This document shows positions 40,501-48,882 of a stretch of 64,000 bases of DNA, one piece after another. Within the stretch, counting starts at the first letter, position 1; the number at the start of each line of letters is the position of its first letter. The translations under genes and the position numbers were made by a program. The notes below the pieces were generated by a model. It saw nothing but the letters and a program-made list of their open reading frames with translations, was not told where the DNA came from and made no database searches. The DNA is from Poronia punctata (taxonomy: Eukaryota; Ascomycota; Sordariomycetes; Xylariales; Xylariaceae), in contig MU401488.1 of the NCBI GenBank assembly GCA_022579005.1, positions 186,001-250,000 on the forward strand. The letters run 5' to 3'.

Positions 40501-40986
40501 ACCTTTCATACTGTCCGAGAGGACGACCAAAGTAGCGAGAGCATGGCTAGTTATGATGCTTCGCCTTCGGAGCTCTCGTTCAATCCCCAAGCAAACGAAG
40601 AGAACGACAACGAGAGTCGACCGCGTCCGAATCCTGAGCGCGGCGGCAGTGATTCGGGCGGGCCTTTGAGTTCGCACCCTACAGAGGCCGACGATGACGA
40701 GGACGAGGTACCGCCAGTACCACCTCTACCTGCATCGTATCTAGCAAAGTCGGGGGAACTAGACTTCGGTCTAGGCCAGCCAGCCAAGCTTTCGTTTCAA
40801 GACCGCGCCGTGAAAGCTCCGACTTCTAGACGAAGTGTCAAGAGTCGCGATGGCGAAGGAACCTTTACTAATAGTCATGGTGACTCGGAGGATAGTGGGG
40901 TCCTAGATCTCCAGTCCTTACTAATGGGTATAGATACCAAGTCGAGGCAGAGCACGATTGGGAATCTGAGCCGGCCGCCTTACTAA
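37585..40986 (+). CDS. EFR3: Efr3, plasma-membrane anchor of the PI 4-kinase complex
   Basis: Two exons, 37585-37799 and 37854-40986; 1115 aa. The 54-nt intron has donor GTGAGT and acceptor TACTAG and restores WRLRIGNVQVTLQIL. The N-terminal region starts MHAISQKCRPKHQVLVLKC; it is basic, with cysteines at 8 and 19 that could be palmitoylated, as known for Efr3 membrane attachment. A long alpha-helical repeat region follows (to about residue 750), then a Ser/Pro/Asp-rich disordered tail with a VPPVPPLPASY stretch and a conserved-looking end (LDLQSLLMGIDT). Family knowledge: Efr3 with Ypp1 recruits Stt4 and supports PI4P synthesis at the plasma membrane, which links functionally, though not by neighbourhood, to the Osh protein at 1.2 kb. 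Fungal orthologues in filamentous species are longer than the 782-aa yeast protein. Confidence 0.9.
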
Positions 40987-41668
40987 TAAAAGAACAAATG
41001 TTGGTGTTAGCGTCTGTCGTACTTTGACTTTCGGGGGGGGGGACTTGCGATGGCTGGACCGCTCGCGAGGTTAGACAAGCGGAAAATAAAAGTAAATTTC
41101 ATCCTTTGTGAACACAGCAGGGTCTAGGGGATGGTACTCGCAGGTTTTATTGGGTGTACCTATAGCATAATTCCAACCAACATCAGTTATTTGTATCTAC
41201 AATAATATTTTATTCGTGTTGGGGCATCGAAGCTATACATCAGGCAGAGAAGCGGGATGGATATTTTTTAATTTGGTCTTTTTTAATTGGATACCTACAG
41301 ATGCTCCCTGATTTCCCTTATGTTATAAGAAATCTTTATATACTACAACAATATCAAGACCTACCTACAAACATCATAAGTAGTTTATGCCGTTCTGGCG
41401 ACAAAACGTAGATGAATCACAACTGTAGAGGATAGGGGAAAGTAGACGTACTGTGCAATTTACAGTGTATAAGTACACATATTTACGTGTACAAGACCGT
41501 ATACATATTAGAAAGCACTGTAACAATTAACACGGTGCATAGCTCCCTCGTCTATCGATAAAAGTTCTCCAAGATTCAACGGAACTTGGCAACTCCAAGT
41601 CTCACATCTCAAAGATACCTACTTACTTACCTACCTAGTCCAAACATACGTATAATAAATCTCAGGCC
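40987..41668. other. Intergenic EFR3-ATP12
   Basis: Holds the 3' flank of EFR3 and the promoter of ATP12. A short G run occurs near 41034-41042. No other feature is seen. Confidence 0.6.
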
Positions 41669-42943
41669 ATGAAGCCGCATACACGAGTAGCCTTACGTCT
41701 GGCCAGGCAAAAATGCCAGCAGGCAACGTGTGAGAAGAATGTCCACCTCCCATCCTCTTCCTCTTCCTCTTCCTCTTCCTCCTTCTCCGCCGCGCATCGT
41801 CTCATCCACTCGACGCCAACAACACCCGCAACCGTACAACCGATCCACGGAACAGGCCCACCACCCACGGCCCCAGAACCCGCAGCGGACGCGCGTCTGG
41901 CGCGGAGGAAGAAACATGCGGAATTACTCCAACGGGCACAGGAGATTCGATCATCGGTATTATCCCGGGGCTCAGATACTTCCAAATCATCAACAACGAC
42001 GACTACTCCTCTCGCGCGTCGCAGGTTCTGGAAACACGTACACGTGAAAGAAGTAAACGACGGCAAGGAGCTAGAGATCCATCTCGATACACGACCTCTC
42101 CGTCGTCCGGCAAACAAGGAAGTCGTCCGGATCCCTGCCAGTAAACCATTACTCGCCGCGGCGCTGGCCGCGGAGTGGGATATGATTGTCTCGGCGCAAC
42201 AGGCCACGAAGCAGCACCTGATCCCCTTGACGAGCCTGATTAATCGCGCGCTGGATATTGCCGACGACGATGCGGGGAAACGGGTATATCTAGTACATCC
42301 TAATGATGTAGTGGAGAAAGGGGGGGAGGAGGAAGTGGAACCGAAAATGACGGAAGGAAAAGGGGAATTGAGAGCCGGGATAGCAAAGATGCTCATGCGA
42401 TATCTCGATACCGACACCCTTCTTTGCTGGGCGCCGCCTCCTCGTCATGGTCACGATGCGCCCGATGCGCGGGGGAAGACGTTGAGGGAATTACAGATGG
42501 CTGCTACGGAGGAGGTGGTGTCTTATCTGACGGCCAACGTCTGGCCGGGTGTGGAGATTATCCCGGTGCTTGATGGCGATAGTATCATGCCCAGGAGCCA
42601 GAACCCGGAGACGAGACAGGTTATCGAGGGGTGGATTACCGGGCTGAGTGCGTGGGAACTGGCCGGGTTGGAAAAGGCCGTGTTAGCTGGGAAGGGTCTA
42701 TTAGGCGCTGTGCGGCTGCTCGTCGAATGGAGTGAGGGTTTCGCTGGGCTTGGGAAGAACATCGAAGTTGGTCAGAAACCGTTTGGTGTGGAAGAGGCTA
42801 CACAGTTGGCGAATATCGAGGTCGACTGGCAGATCGGGAACTGGGGCGAGGTCGAAGATACCCATGATGTCGAGAGGGAGGATCTGCGACGCCAGTTTGG
42901 AAGTGTGGTGCTACTCGTTAGCGGGACGGGAAGGCAGCAATAA
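41669..42943 (+). CDS. ATP12: Atp12, mitochondrial F1-ATPase assembly chaperone
   Basis: Single exon, 424 aa. Atp12 binds the F1 alpha subunit during assembly of mitochondrial ATP synthase. The N terminus is rich in Arg, Lys and Ser with no acidic residue before position 22 (MKPHTRVALRLARQK), as expected of a matrix-targeting presequence, and contains a ten-serine run encoded by a TCC/TCT microsatellite. The Atp12 domain starts at RRFWKHVHVKEV (about residue 119). It continues through LDTRPLRRPANK, LAAEWD, IPLTSLINRALD and RYLDTDTLLCW, and ends with WQIGNWGEVEDTHD, all family hallmarks. Full length for filamentous fungi. It is convergent with the hydrolase gene downstream. Confidence 0.94.
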   Translation: MKPHTRVALRLARQKCQQATCEKNVHLPSSSSSSSSSSFSAAHRLIHSTPTTPATVQPIHGTGPPPTAPEPAADARLARRKKHAELLQRAQEIRSSVLSRGSDTSKSSTTTTTPLARRRFWKHVHVKEVNDGKELEIHLDTRPLRRPANKEVVRIPASKPLLAAALAAEWDMIVSAQQATKQHLIPLTSLINRALDIADDDAGKRVYLVHPNDVVEKGGEEEVEPKMTEGKGELRAGIAKMLMRYLDTDTLLCWAPPPRHGHDAPDARGKTLRELQMAATEEVVSYLTANVWPGVEIIPVLDGDSIMPRSQNPETRQVIEGWITGLSAWELAGLEKAVLAGKGLLGAVRLLVEWSEGFAGLGKNIEVGQKPFGVEEATQLANIEVDWQIGNWGEVEDTHDVEREDLRRQFGSVVLLVSGTGRQQ

Positions 42944-43539
42944 CGTGACTGGTTTATGGTCTAGTTGTAGGCCTCGTCATATTGTATAGGTACTGATGTG
43001 AGCTTATGTATGTATATACTGTACGAAACACACTATGTAACACCACCGCATTACCCCTCGTCTTTATACAGCCATCTCGATACTATCTAAGTTAGATAAT
43101 TTGAGCCTCAGCCTTTTCAGCAACGTCAAAAACATGCTAGTCGACTTGTGCCTCGGTGGATACAGGAACTACAGCAGCATCCCTCGCCCAAGGCCTCAGG
43201 CATGCGCGCCAAACGATGGACCACGTATAAGTTTCGACCGTTGAATGATTAGTAGGTATATATTCATCCAACTTGCTAACAAATATAAGGGCGTTCGCAT
43301 GCAGGACCGACCCCTTCGCACAGCCAACTCGTCTACAAAGGATGCAATGCCACGTGTTGACGTGAAATACCCCTGAACACTTCAAGTTGGGTAGAAGATC
43401 ACCAGCTAAGGCGCAAGACCAAAACCTATTCGTATCCGTCTACAATGCGTGGGAGAAGCCAAAGGGGGATCGCATACATCTCTAATTACAGCAATTCGAC
43501 AAACATCCCTCTCTAGTCACTCCCCTTTTCATAGGTATC
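42944..43539. other. Convergent intergenic region ATP12 / hydrolase
   Basis: Shared 3' flanking DNA of two convergent genes. A weak minus-strand frame (43137-43385) is not supported by any motif. Nothing else is seen. Confidence 0.55.
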
Positions 43540-44486
43540 TTACAGGTGTTTTGAGAGGAATTTAATGACCGTCTCGTAGCCACGCTTATACTCGCTCTTG
43601 ACCTTTTCATCCGCTAGATCAGAACGGGCAGCCATCCAACCGTGAATCTGATCGGGAAATGTCTCGACGTGCTTGGGAGCACTCAGTTTGGCCTCGAACT
43701 TCTTCACATCGTCCGGATTTTCATCCTTTGAGGCCAGAAGCACTAGAGGGATCTTGATCTTATCCGCATCATTGGGATCCACCATTGCCGGATGCGCCTG
43801 GACGGCTACTTTAAAGGGGCTCTCCGGTGATGAGACCACAAGGGAGACGACCTTGCCACCCCAGCAGAACTATTGTAAATCAGCGAGAGTTGACCCTCGA
43901 ATCGCCTATAGCATGGTCCGGGGTATGGAACGGTTACTCACGCCCAAGATTGCCCATTCCTTGATCTCGGGGTGTTTCTCTGACACGGCCTTGACATATG
44001 CAGGAACCTTCTCCGCGACGCTGGGCGGAGAATTCTTCTGGAAGAAACCGCCGAGTTTCTTCTGCTTGTCCTCGTTATCCGGAGGGAACCATTCAATGGG
44101 ACACGGGTCGCCCTTGAACCAATCGGGGATGAAGACCTTGTACTTGGCGGCGCCCGATGTCGCCAGAATATCCGCTCCCTGCAGAGTCTGTGGGTAGTAT
44201 CCGAAGATGTCGTAGATGGTGATTATACCCTTGGTTGCGTCCTGAGGCCCGGTCACATCTGTGCGGTGTTAAAAATGGAAAGGTTGACGACTTTGGACAA
44301 GTGTGGAATGTAGGGGCATTGAAGGCGACGACGAAGGGAGCAAGAAAGACACAGCATATACCACTTACAACTCTTATATCCGCCCAACTCTTCATACCTT
44401 CCCTTTGATTCGTACCCTTCCGTGACAATGGGTGGGATATTGCAACAAGCCTCGCTATGGCCGTGCTGAGCTGGCATGGTCGACAT
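43540..44486 (-). CDS. Dienelactone hydrolase family protein
   Basis: Three exons on the minus strand: 44486-44369, 44258-43942, 43869-43540; 254 aa, a normal family length. Introns are GT-AG (GTAAGT..CACAG and GTGAGT..AATAG). The alpha/beta-hydrolase fold is visible: IYDIFGYYPQTLQGAD near the N terminus, the nucleophile motif GFCWGGK (C147) formed exactly across the second splice junction, LASKDENP with D194, and QIHGW with H221, giving the Cys-Asp-His triad of dienelactone hydrolases. Related fungal proteins include yeast Aim2. The in vivo substrate is unknown; the enzyme is probably cytosolic because no signal peptide is seen. The start was taken at the first Met before the conserved CCNIPP; a second Met lies three codons later. 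Confidence 0.92.
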
Positions 44487-45010
44487 GGTGGCGGCGTTGT
44501 TCTTGGTGTTGGTTCTAGTTTTAGTGATCTGGGAAGAGCAGCAGGAACGGTTGTTGATTTTGTTTGGTTGTGTAAGTGTTGTGACAGTCCGAAAGTTTGT
44601 TGAAGTGGAGTGAGAATCGTTCGAGCTTGTAGTGTCACAAAGGTAGAGGGCCGGTCTATAAGAATTGACTACGCTACCGTTACGAGGGGCAGCGACAACA
44701 GCCCGCGACTTCCCCAAATATTTCAAATACCCGGACATCCTTAGGTTAGGATACTACACCGTCCCGGCAACTGAAACAGATTACACTACCTATTTCCTGC
44801 TCACTTTCCCCTCGACCAACCGAATTTAATTTCTTGTAGCCTCTATTTCACAATCACCGTAACTGTACGAGTATGTGTAACTTTAAAGTTACCACAGGTG
44901 ACACCGTGAAGATAGTGCCGTACCGAGGTGTTACATGATACATCCCCGCGGTGTACCCGACTTTCCATTATATCATTATGATAGCAGGCAAAGAAAATGA
45001 GGGGTAGCTT
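44487..45010. other. Upstream region of the hydrolase gene
   Basis: Likely promoter and 5' leader of the hydrolase. Contains one TACGAGTA octamer (44866-44873). No gene is seen. Confidence 0.5.
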
Positions 45011-45503
45011 CGCGTGTCTCACCTCAGATTTTCAACTCATAGATTTCACTATCCAACTCAGTAGTCTAGCCATATCCGGCATAACACGCTCTCCCTCAGC
45101 CACTATACCTAATTTGCACCAATTCCCTATACAAAAGTAGAATGCATCCTGTGGATCTATGTGACCTTTGTTAAACCAACAGTTAGTTATGTAGCAAAAA
45201 CAACACTGCATAGTTGCAATTAACTGTATCTCGGCAGCCAAAATAGCAGCTAATACCAAAAAAGCACGTACTTGTAAGCGCGTAGGGCTGTGTAAAGACT
45301 ATAAAATGAGGCTATTCTAGAAAAAATTAAAGCGCAAGTAATGTAATAATATAAAAAACAGTTAGGTAAAGGGGGGGGGGGGGGGGGGGGGGGGGTGTAG
45401 GTGGTCCGGTAAGGCCCTTAGCAAAGGTTAAGGGTAAGTAAGTACCAAAAAAAATAGTGTTGGTTTAACGGTATTTAATAAATAATTTATNNNNNNNNNN
45501 GCC

Positions 45504-45534
<31 letters not shown>

Positions 45535-45722
45535 GTACGTGGTCCGGTAAGGCCCTTAGCAAAGGTTAAGGGTAAGTACGTACCAAAAAATCGACTGTAG
45601 GTTTAACGTTATTGACTAAATAAGGTATAGTAGTTGCGGAGATATGCCTTATGCCAGATACGGCTAGACTACTGAGTTAGATAGTGAAATCTATGAGTTG
45701 AAAATCTGCGGTGCGCGTGTCT
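45011..45722. mobile_element. Mutator-like (9-bp TSD) transposon with 90-bp TIRs, non-autonomous
   Basis: A perfect 9-bp direct repeat, CGCGTGTCT, flanks the unit at 45011-45019 and 45714-45722. Inside it, 45020-45109 and 45624-45713 are inverted repeats of about 90 bp, starting CACCTCAGATTTTC and CACCGCAGATTTTC respectively. A 9-bp duplication with long inverted repeats is the pattern of Mutator-like elements; hAT elements would give 8 bp. The interior carries a 25-G run, a 10-N assembly gap, a 29-C run and a repeated unit on each side of the gap. A minus-strand frame at 45032-45259 (75 codons from an alternative start) ends inside the left repeat and resembles no transposase that I recognise. 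Length in the assembly is 694 bp without the duplication, but the gap makes this uncertain. Confidence 0.75.
45491..45500. other. Assembly gap (10 N)
   Basis: Ten undetermined bases inside the transposon-like element, between a 25-G run and a 29-C run. Homopolymers of this kind commonly break assemblies, and the true gap size may differ. Confidence 0.99.
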
Positions 45723-46230
45723 GGATCAATTCGCAAAATGATTGGATGATTGGACGTGATTTATGCATATCCCTCTTTGAAAATGAATGGGATACTGAAC
45801 GAGCTAAGTGCCTATGATGTCATGGTGGTAGGTTCCTGGTGCCTGTGATCCTCATCGGCTGTGCGAAAGCCGTTGACGGGCCGTCATTAGGGCGAGGGGT
45901 GCTGGATGGAAGTTTCCATTCTCAATTAAACCAACCTACGTATAGGTAAGGATATACTCAGTAATTACCTAACTTCCATAATGGCATTGTTTCGTAACAG
46001 AGGCTTTGGCGCCATTTTCTTCCTTTTCTCTTAGGAATATTTGTAGATAGTAGAAACACTACTAGCTACCTAAGGTTACCTACCATGCTCAAGGTGCCAG
46101 TCGTTGCACTGGCTGTCATGAAGCCGAGAATACGTGCTGCAGCAGCACCTCCTCGCAGATGCTAATTTCATATCCTCGACAATTCAAAGCGTAGAAAAGG
46201 ATGCCAGACCTTCTCTTCATCTACCGGGCT
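45723..46230. other. Intergenic region next to the transposon-like element
   Basis: Unique sequence without a recognisable gene. Its minus strand lies downstream of the phosphotransferase-like remnant, but I could not find further parts of that protein here. Confidence 0.45.
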
Positions 46231-46231
46231 C

Positions 46232-46560
46232 AAAAATTTAGGCAATTATTCTGCAATTATTCTCGCTTTCATTCCGGCCTTGTAGTTTCTCACGTATCCA
46301 GACCTGCGTCTGGCCCCTCCGTTGCCGTTACCAAAGTTCCGTACTTTACAAAAAGACTGAGAGCCTCGATCTTGAGAGGAGGCGGCCGGTCAAAGTAGAC
46401 TTCACTGCCGTTCCCGCCGTTATTCTTGTTTAAAGCACGGATCTGAGCCGGTGTCAGGCAACCAAGGGGCTCGTTTCTCGCGGAAGAAACTCGAGTCCGG
46501 GAAGGTTTCCATGTTGTTTGAATAGAAGAATCAAAGACTTTTCCAACAAAGAAACCAAGA
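46232..46560 (-). pseudogene. Frameshifted N-terminal remnant resembling APH-type phosphotransferase
   Basis: On the minus strand a frame reads LGCLTPAQIRALNK, then VYFDRPPPLKIEALSLFVKYGTLVT. This resembles the start of fungal aminoglycoside-phosphotransferase-like (APH family) proteins, which usually continue with V-x-EGQ and W-x-IR. Here the frame goes off after TATEGP and stops, while the next frame reads GQTQVWIREKLQGR. One extra C in the run ggggccag would explain the switch. No later APH motifs (the catalytic HGD loop) are found downstream. The upstream part of the frame is a Phe-rich low-complexity run encoded by a homopurine/homopyrimidine tract and is probably not coding. It is either a relic or a sequencing error in a truncated copy. 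Confidence 0.4.
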
Positions 46561-47126
46561 AAAAAAAAAGAAAAAAAGAAAAAAATCATAAGAATCATAA
46601 AAGTGGTTGCTTCATTTGGCCAAATCCGGTTGAGTACATTGTATTTTGAACTGGTTACAGTGAGCAAGGTCTCATCGAGTGATCGATACTCATAGTACAT
46701 CAAAAGAATAATGACCATAAAGCACCAAGACTGAGGCTACCAAGTATAACGATCTTTGCTCTGCGTACTCATTTACTTGTAGTTGACCGTTAAATCCAGG
46801 CCGTTTTGAGGACCGTTTTCTTCTCCGATACGCAAATTATTACACACTCAAGTTACCTGACTGCTAACTGACGACAAGGTGAGCCGAGCCTGAGCAAATG
46901 CGGCAAATGCGCTAAGCCTAATTTGCCAAGCACTAGGAAACTGGCGTTTACAACCTATCCCAAAGCTAGGAACTAGCCCCGCGAGGCTGAAAGTGCCCCA
47001 TTAAAATTTCCAATGCTCTACTCGTATCAAGCCCATCATCATCATGTAGGTATTAACTTTACAAACCTCTAATACCTACTTAATAACCAAACCACCCTCA
47101 ATTCCAACGAGGTCTTTTCAAACAAA
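46561..47126. other. Upstream region of RRP43
   Basis: Contains an A-rich low-complexity tract (46561-46585) and the presumed RRP43 promoter with one TACTCGTA octamer (47019-47026). No gene is seen. Confidence 0.5.
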
Positions 47127-48167
47127 ATGGCGACCCCAATACCTCAAAAACTATCCAGCGCCACATTCGCCAAACTCTCCCCCCATCCCTACCTCCTCGC
47201 CAACCTCCAACCATCCCCATCATCAGACAACCCAACAACAACAACAACATCATCATCCCGCGCAAACGGCCGCCAACCAACCGAAGCCCGAGTCCCCTCC
47301 ATAAACAATGCCTCCCTCTCCCACGCCCACGGGAGCTCAATGGTCCGAATGGGCGACACAACCGTGATATGCGGCGTGCGGGGAGAAACACTCGCCACCG
47401 CCCAAATCCCCAACTATCGCGCCACAGACATCGCAGCAGCAGAACAAGAAAACGAATTACGCGGCTACGACCTCCTCGTCCCGAACATCGAACTAGCCAC
47501 AGGCTGCGCCCCGAACTTCTTACCAGGCGTCCCGCCCACCACGCTTGCGCAGACGTTGAGCACGAGGTTGTATTCGCTTTTACATAGCTCGGGGATTTTA
47601 AACGTGGCTGATTTAAGGATATACGACAACAACACTGTAAAAGAAGACGACGAAGAAGAAAAGGAAGAGACTAGGGAAGAAGTCAAAGCCTACTGGGTAT
47701 TATACATCGACGTGCTCTTCATCTCGTTTGACGGAAACCCCTTCGACGCCGCATGGACCGCCGTCCTCGCCGCTTTGCGCGACACGAAGCTCCCCCGGGC
47801 ATATTGGGACGCGGATAAGGAGATGGTCCTATGTTCGCGCGAGAGGGCGGCAGATCCCGCGCCGTTGTCGGTATCCGGTCTACCAGTCTCTTGCACGGCC
47901 GCCGTGTTCGCCGCAAAGGAGAGGTTGAGACAGGCGAGGACCGGTACGGCCGATAAGGGCTCGTTCTGGATGTTGGTTGATCCGGACAGGTTCGAGGAGA
48001 GCTTGTGTGATGAGATGGTGACTGTTGTCGTGGACCGGTCGGGAAACGAGACCAAGATTTTGGGCATCTCCAAGAGTGGGGGGATGTTTGTCGGGCCAGA
48101 GGTTATCAGACGGTTTGTGAAAGTTGCTGAGGACAGATGGAAGGAGATCAGTGATGCTTTGTTATGA
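47127..48167 (+). CDS. RRP43: Rrp43-type RNase PH-domain exosome subunit
   Basis: Single exon, 346 aa. Rrp43 is one of six RNase PH-like subunits forming the ring of the RNA exosome, which processes and degrades RNA in nucleus and cytoplasm; the eukaryotic ring is catalytically inactive. Seen in sequence: ATFAKLSPHPYLLANL at the N terminus; RANGRQPTEAR at the position of the RxDGR motif; a GDTTVICGVRGE strand; LVPNIELATGCAPNF; LYIDVLFISFDGNPFDAAW; a C-terminal LWML-like DPDRFEESLCDE segment; and a final SGGMFVGPEVIRRFVKVAEDR. A short Asp/Glu-rich insertion (about residues 172-185) interrupts the domain, and a Thr/Ser run marks the N terminus. The DTK and SxL choices fit Rrp43 better than Rrp42 or Rrp45. 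A 29-A run follows shortly after the stop. Confidence 0.9.
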   Translation: MATPIPQKLSSATFAKLSPHPYLLANLQPSPSSDNPTTTTTSSSRANGRQPTEARVPSINNASLSHAHGSSMVRMGDTTVICGVRGETLATAQIPNYRATDIAAAEQENELRGYDLLVPNIELATGCAPNFLPGVPPTTLAQTLSTRLYSLLHSSGILNVADLRIYDNNTVKEDDEEEKEETREEVKAYWVLYIDVLFISFDGNPFDAAWTAVLAALRDTKLPRAYWDADKEMVLCSRERAADPAPLSVSGLPVSCTAAVFAAKERLRQARTGTADKGSFWMLVDPDRFEESLCDEMVTVVVDRSGNETKILGISKSGGMFVGPEVIRRFVKVAEDRWKEISDALL

Positions 48168-48180
48168 ATGTATAACAGGG

Positions 48181-48184
<4 letters not shown>

Positions 48185-48213
<29 letters not shown>
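48185..48213. repeat. 29-A homopolymer downstream of RRP43
   Basis: An uninterrupted A run begins about 17 bases past the stop codon. It may be an old retroposed tail or simple sequence; its length is probably unreliable. Confidence 0.8.
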
Positions 48214-48217
<4 letters not shown>

Positions 48218-48280
48218 TTAATGATACCCCCTTCTCCCCTAAGGCTTTCAAAATGCATGTCACTGTTTGTCAAGGCGTGA

Positions 48281-48867
48281 AAAAGGGGGAAAAAGAGGAA
48301 ATCTTCAGAAAGTCCTCCTGGGAATGGGGTTATAAGTCTCTACATTTACCAGGTTACGTGGAGTATATTCTCTTTCAAGAGATCAAGGATCTTATTAGTG
48401 TTGAGCTCTGTTAGAAACAACCGAATCGGTGTGGACACAAGGAAGATTGAAAGGAAAATCCTTGACAACGATGGTGAAAGAGCCCATCTACCGTAAGTAA
48501 ACGCTACCTAATTCTTATCTGTACCAAGACTAAATTGTTATTTTCAACTAGAGTATTCGTAGATCCTTCTGACAAAGTTGTCAAAGAAGAAGGATCCGAA
48601 AAGGGGGCAGTACGAGTATACGTCACTCACGGTATGCACTAACCCAATTTTCTACTACATATCAAATACTTGACAGATGACAGGATCCTGAAGAAACACC
48701 CTCAGAGCAAGACCGAGCAGAGATCAAGACTCTTAATGTTCATACTACCGCTAATCCATAACTTTGATATAATCCTGATTCGCTGTTCATTTTCCCCATC
48801 TTCTTTATTTCCGTGCCTCCCCCTTCCCAAAAGTGGGAAATTCCAGATGCGCTGTGTACCTAGATAG
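48281..48867 (+). pseudogene. Possible spliced gene fragment, function unknown
   Basis: A plus-strand frame reads through 48281-48492, then a GTAAGT..CTAG intron (48493-48551), exon 48552-48631, a GTATGC..GACAG intron (48632-48676) and a last exon ending at 48867. The joined frame gives RIGVDTRKIERK, HLPVFVDPSDKVV, GAVRVYVTHDDRIL: acidic-basic, protein-like, and continuous across both junctions. No ATG could be placed upstream in the same frame (a TGA lies before 48281), and no domain is recognised. It may be a broken gene or a small gene with an unseen first exon. It is convergent with the orphan gene on the other strand. Confidence 0.3.
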
Positions 48868-48882
48868 TAACATGTATTCAAC

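Noticed and set aside
41662..42417. 251-codon minus-strand frame
   Set aside because: Antisense shadow of ATP12; Ser/Glu-rich composition follows from the microsatellite in that gene.
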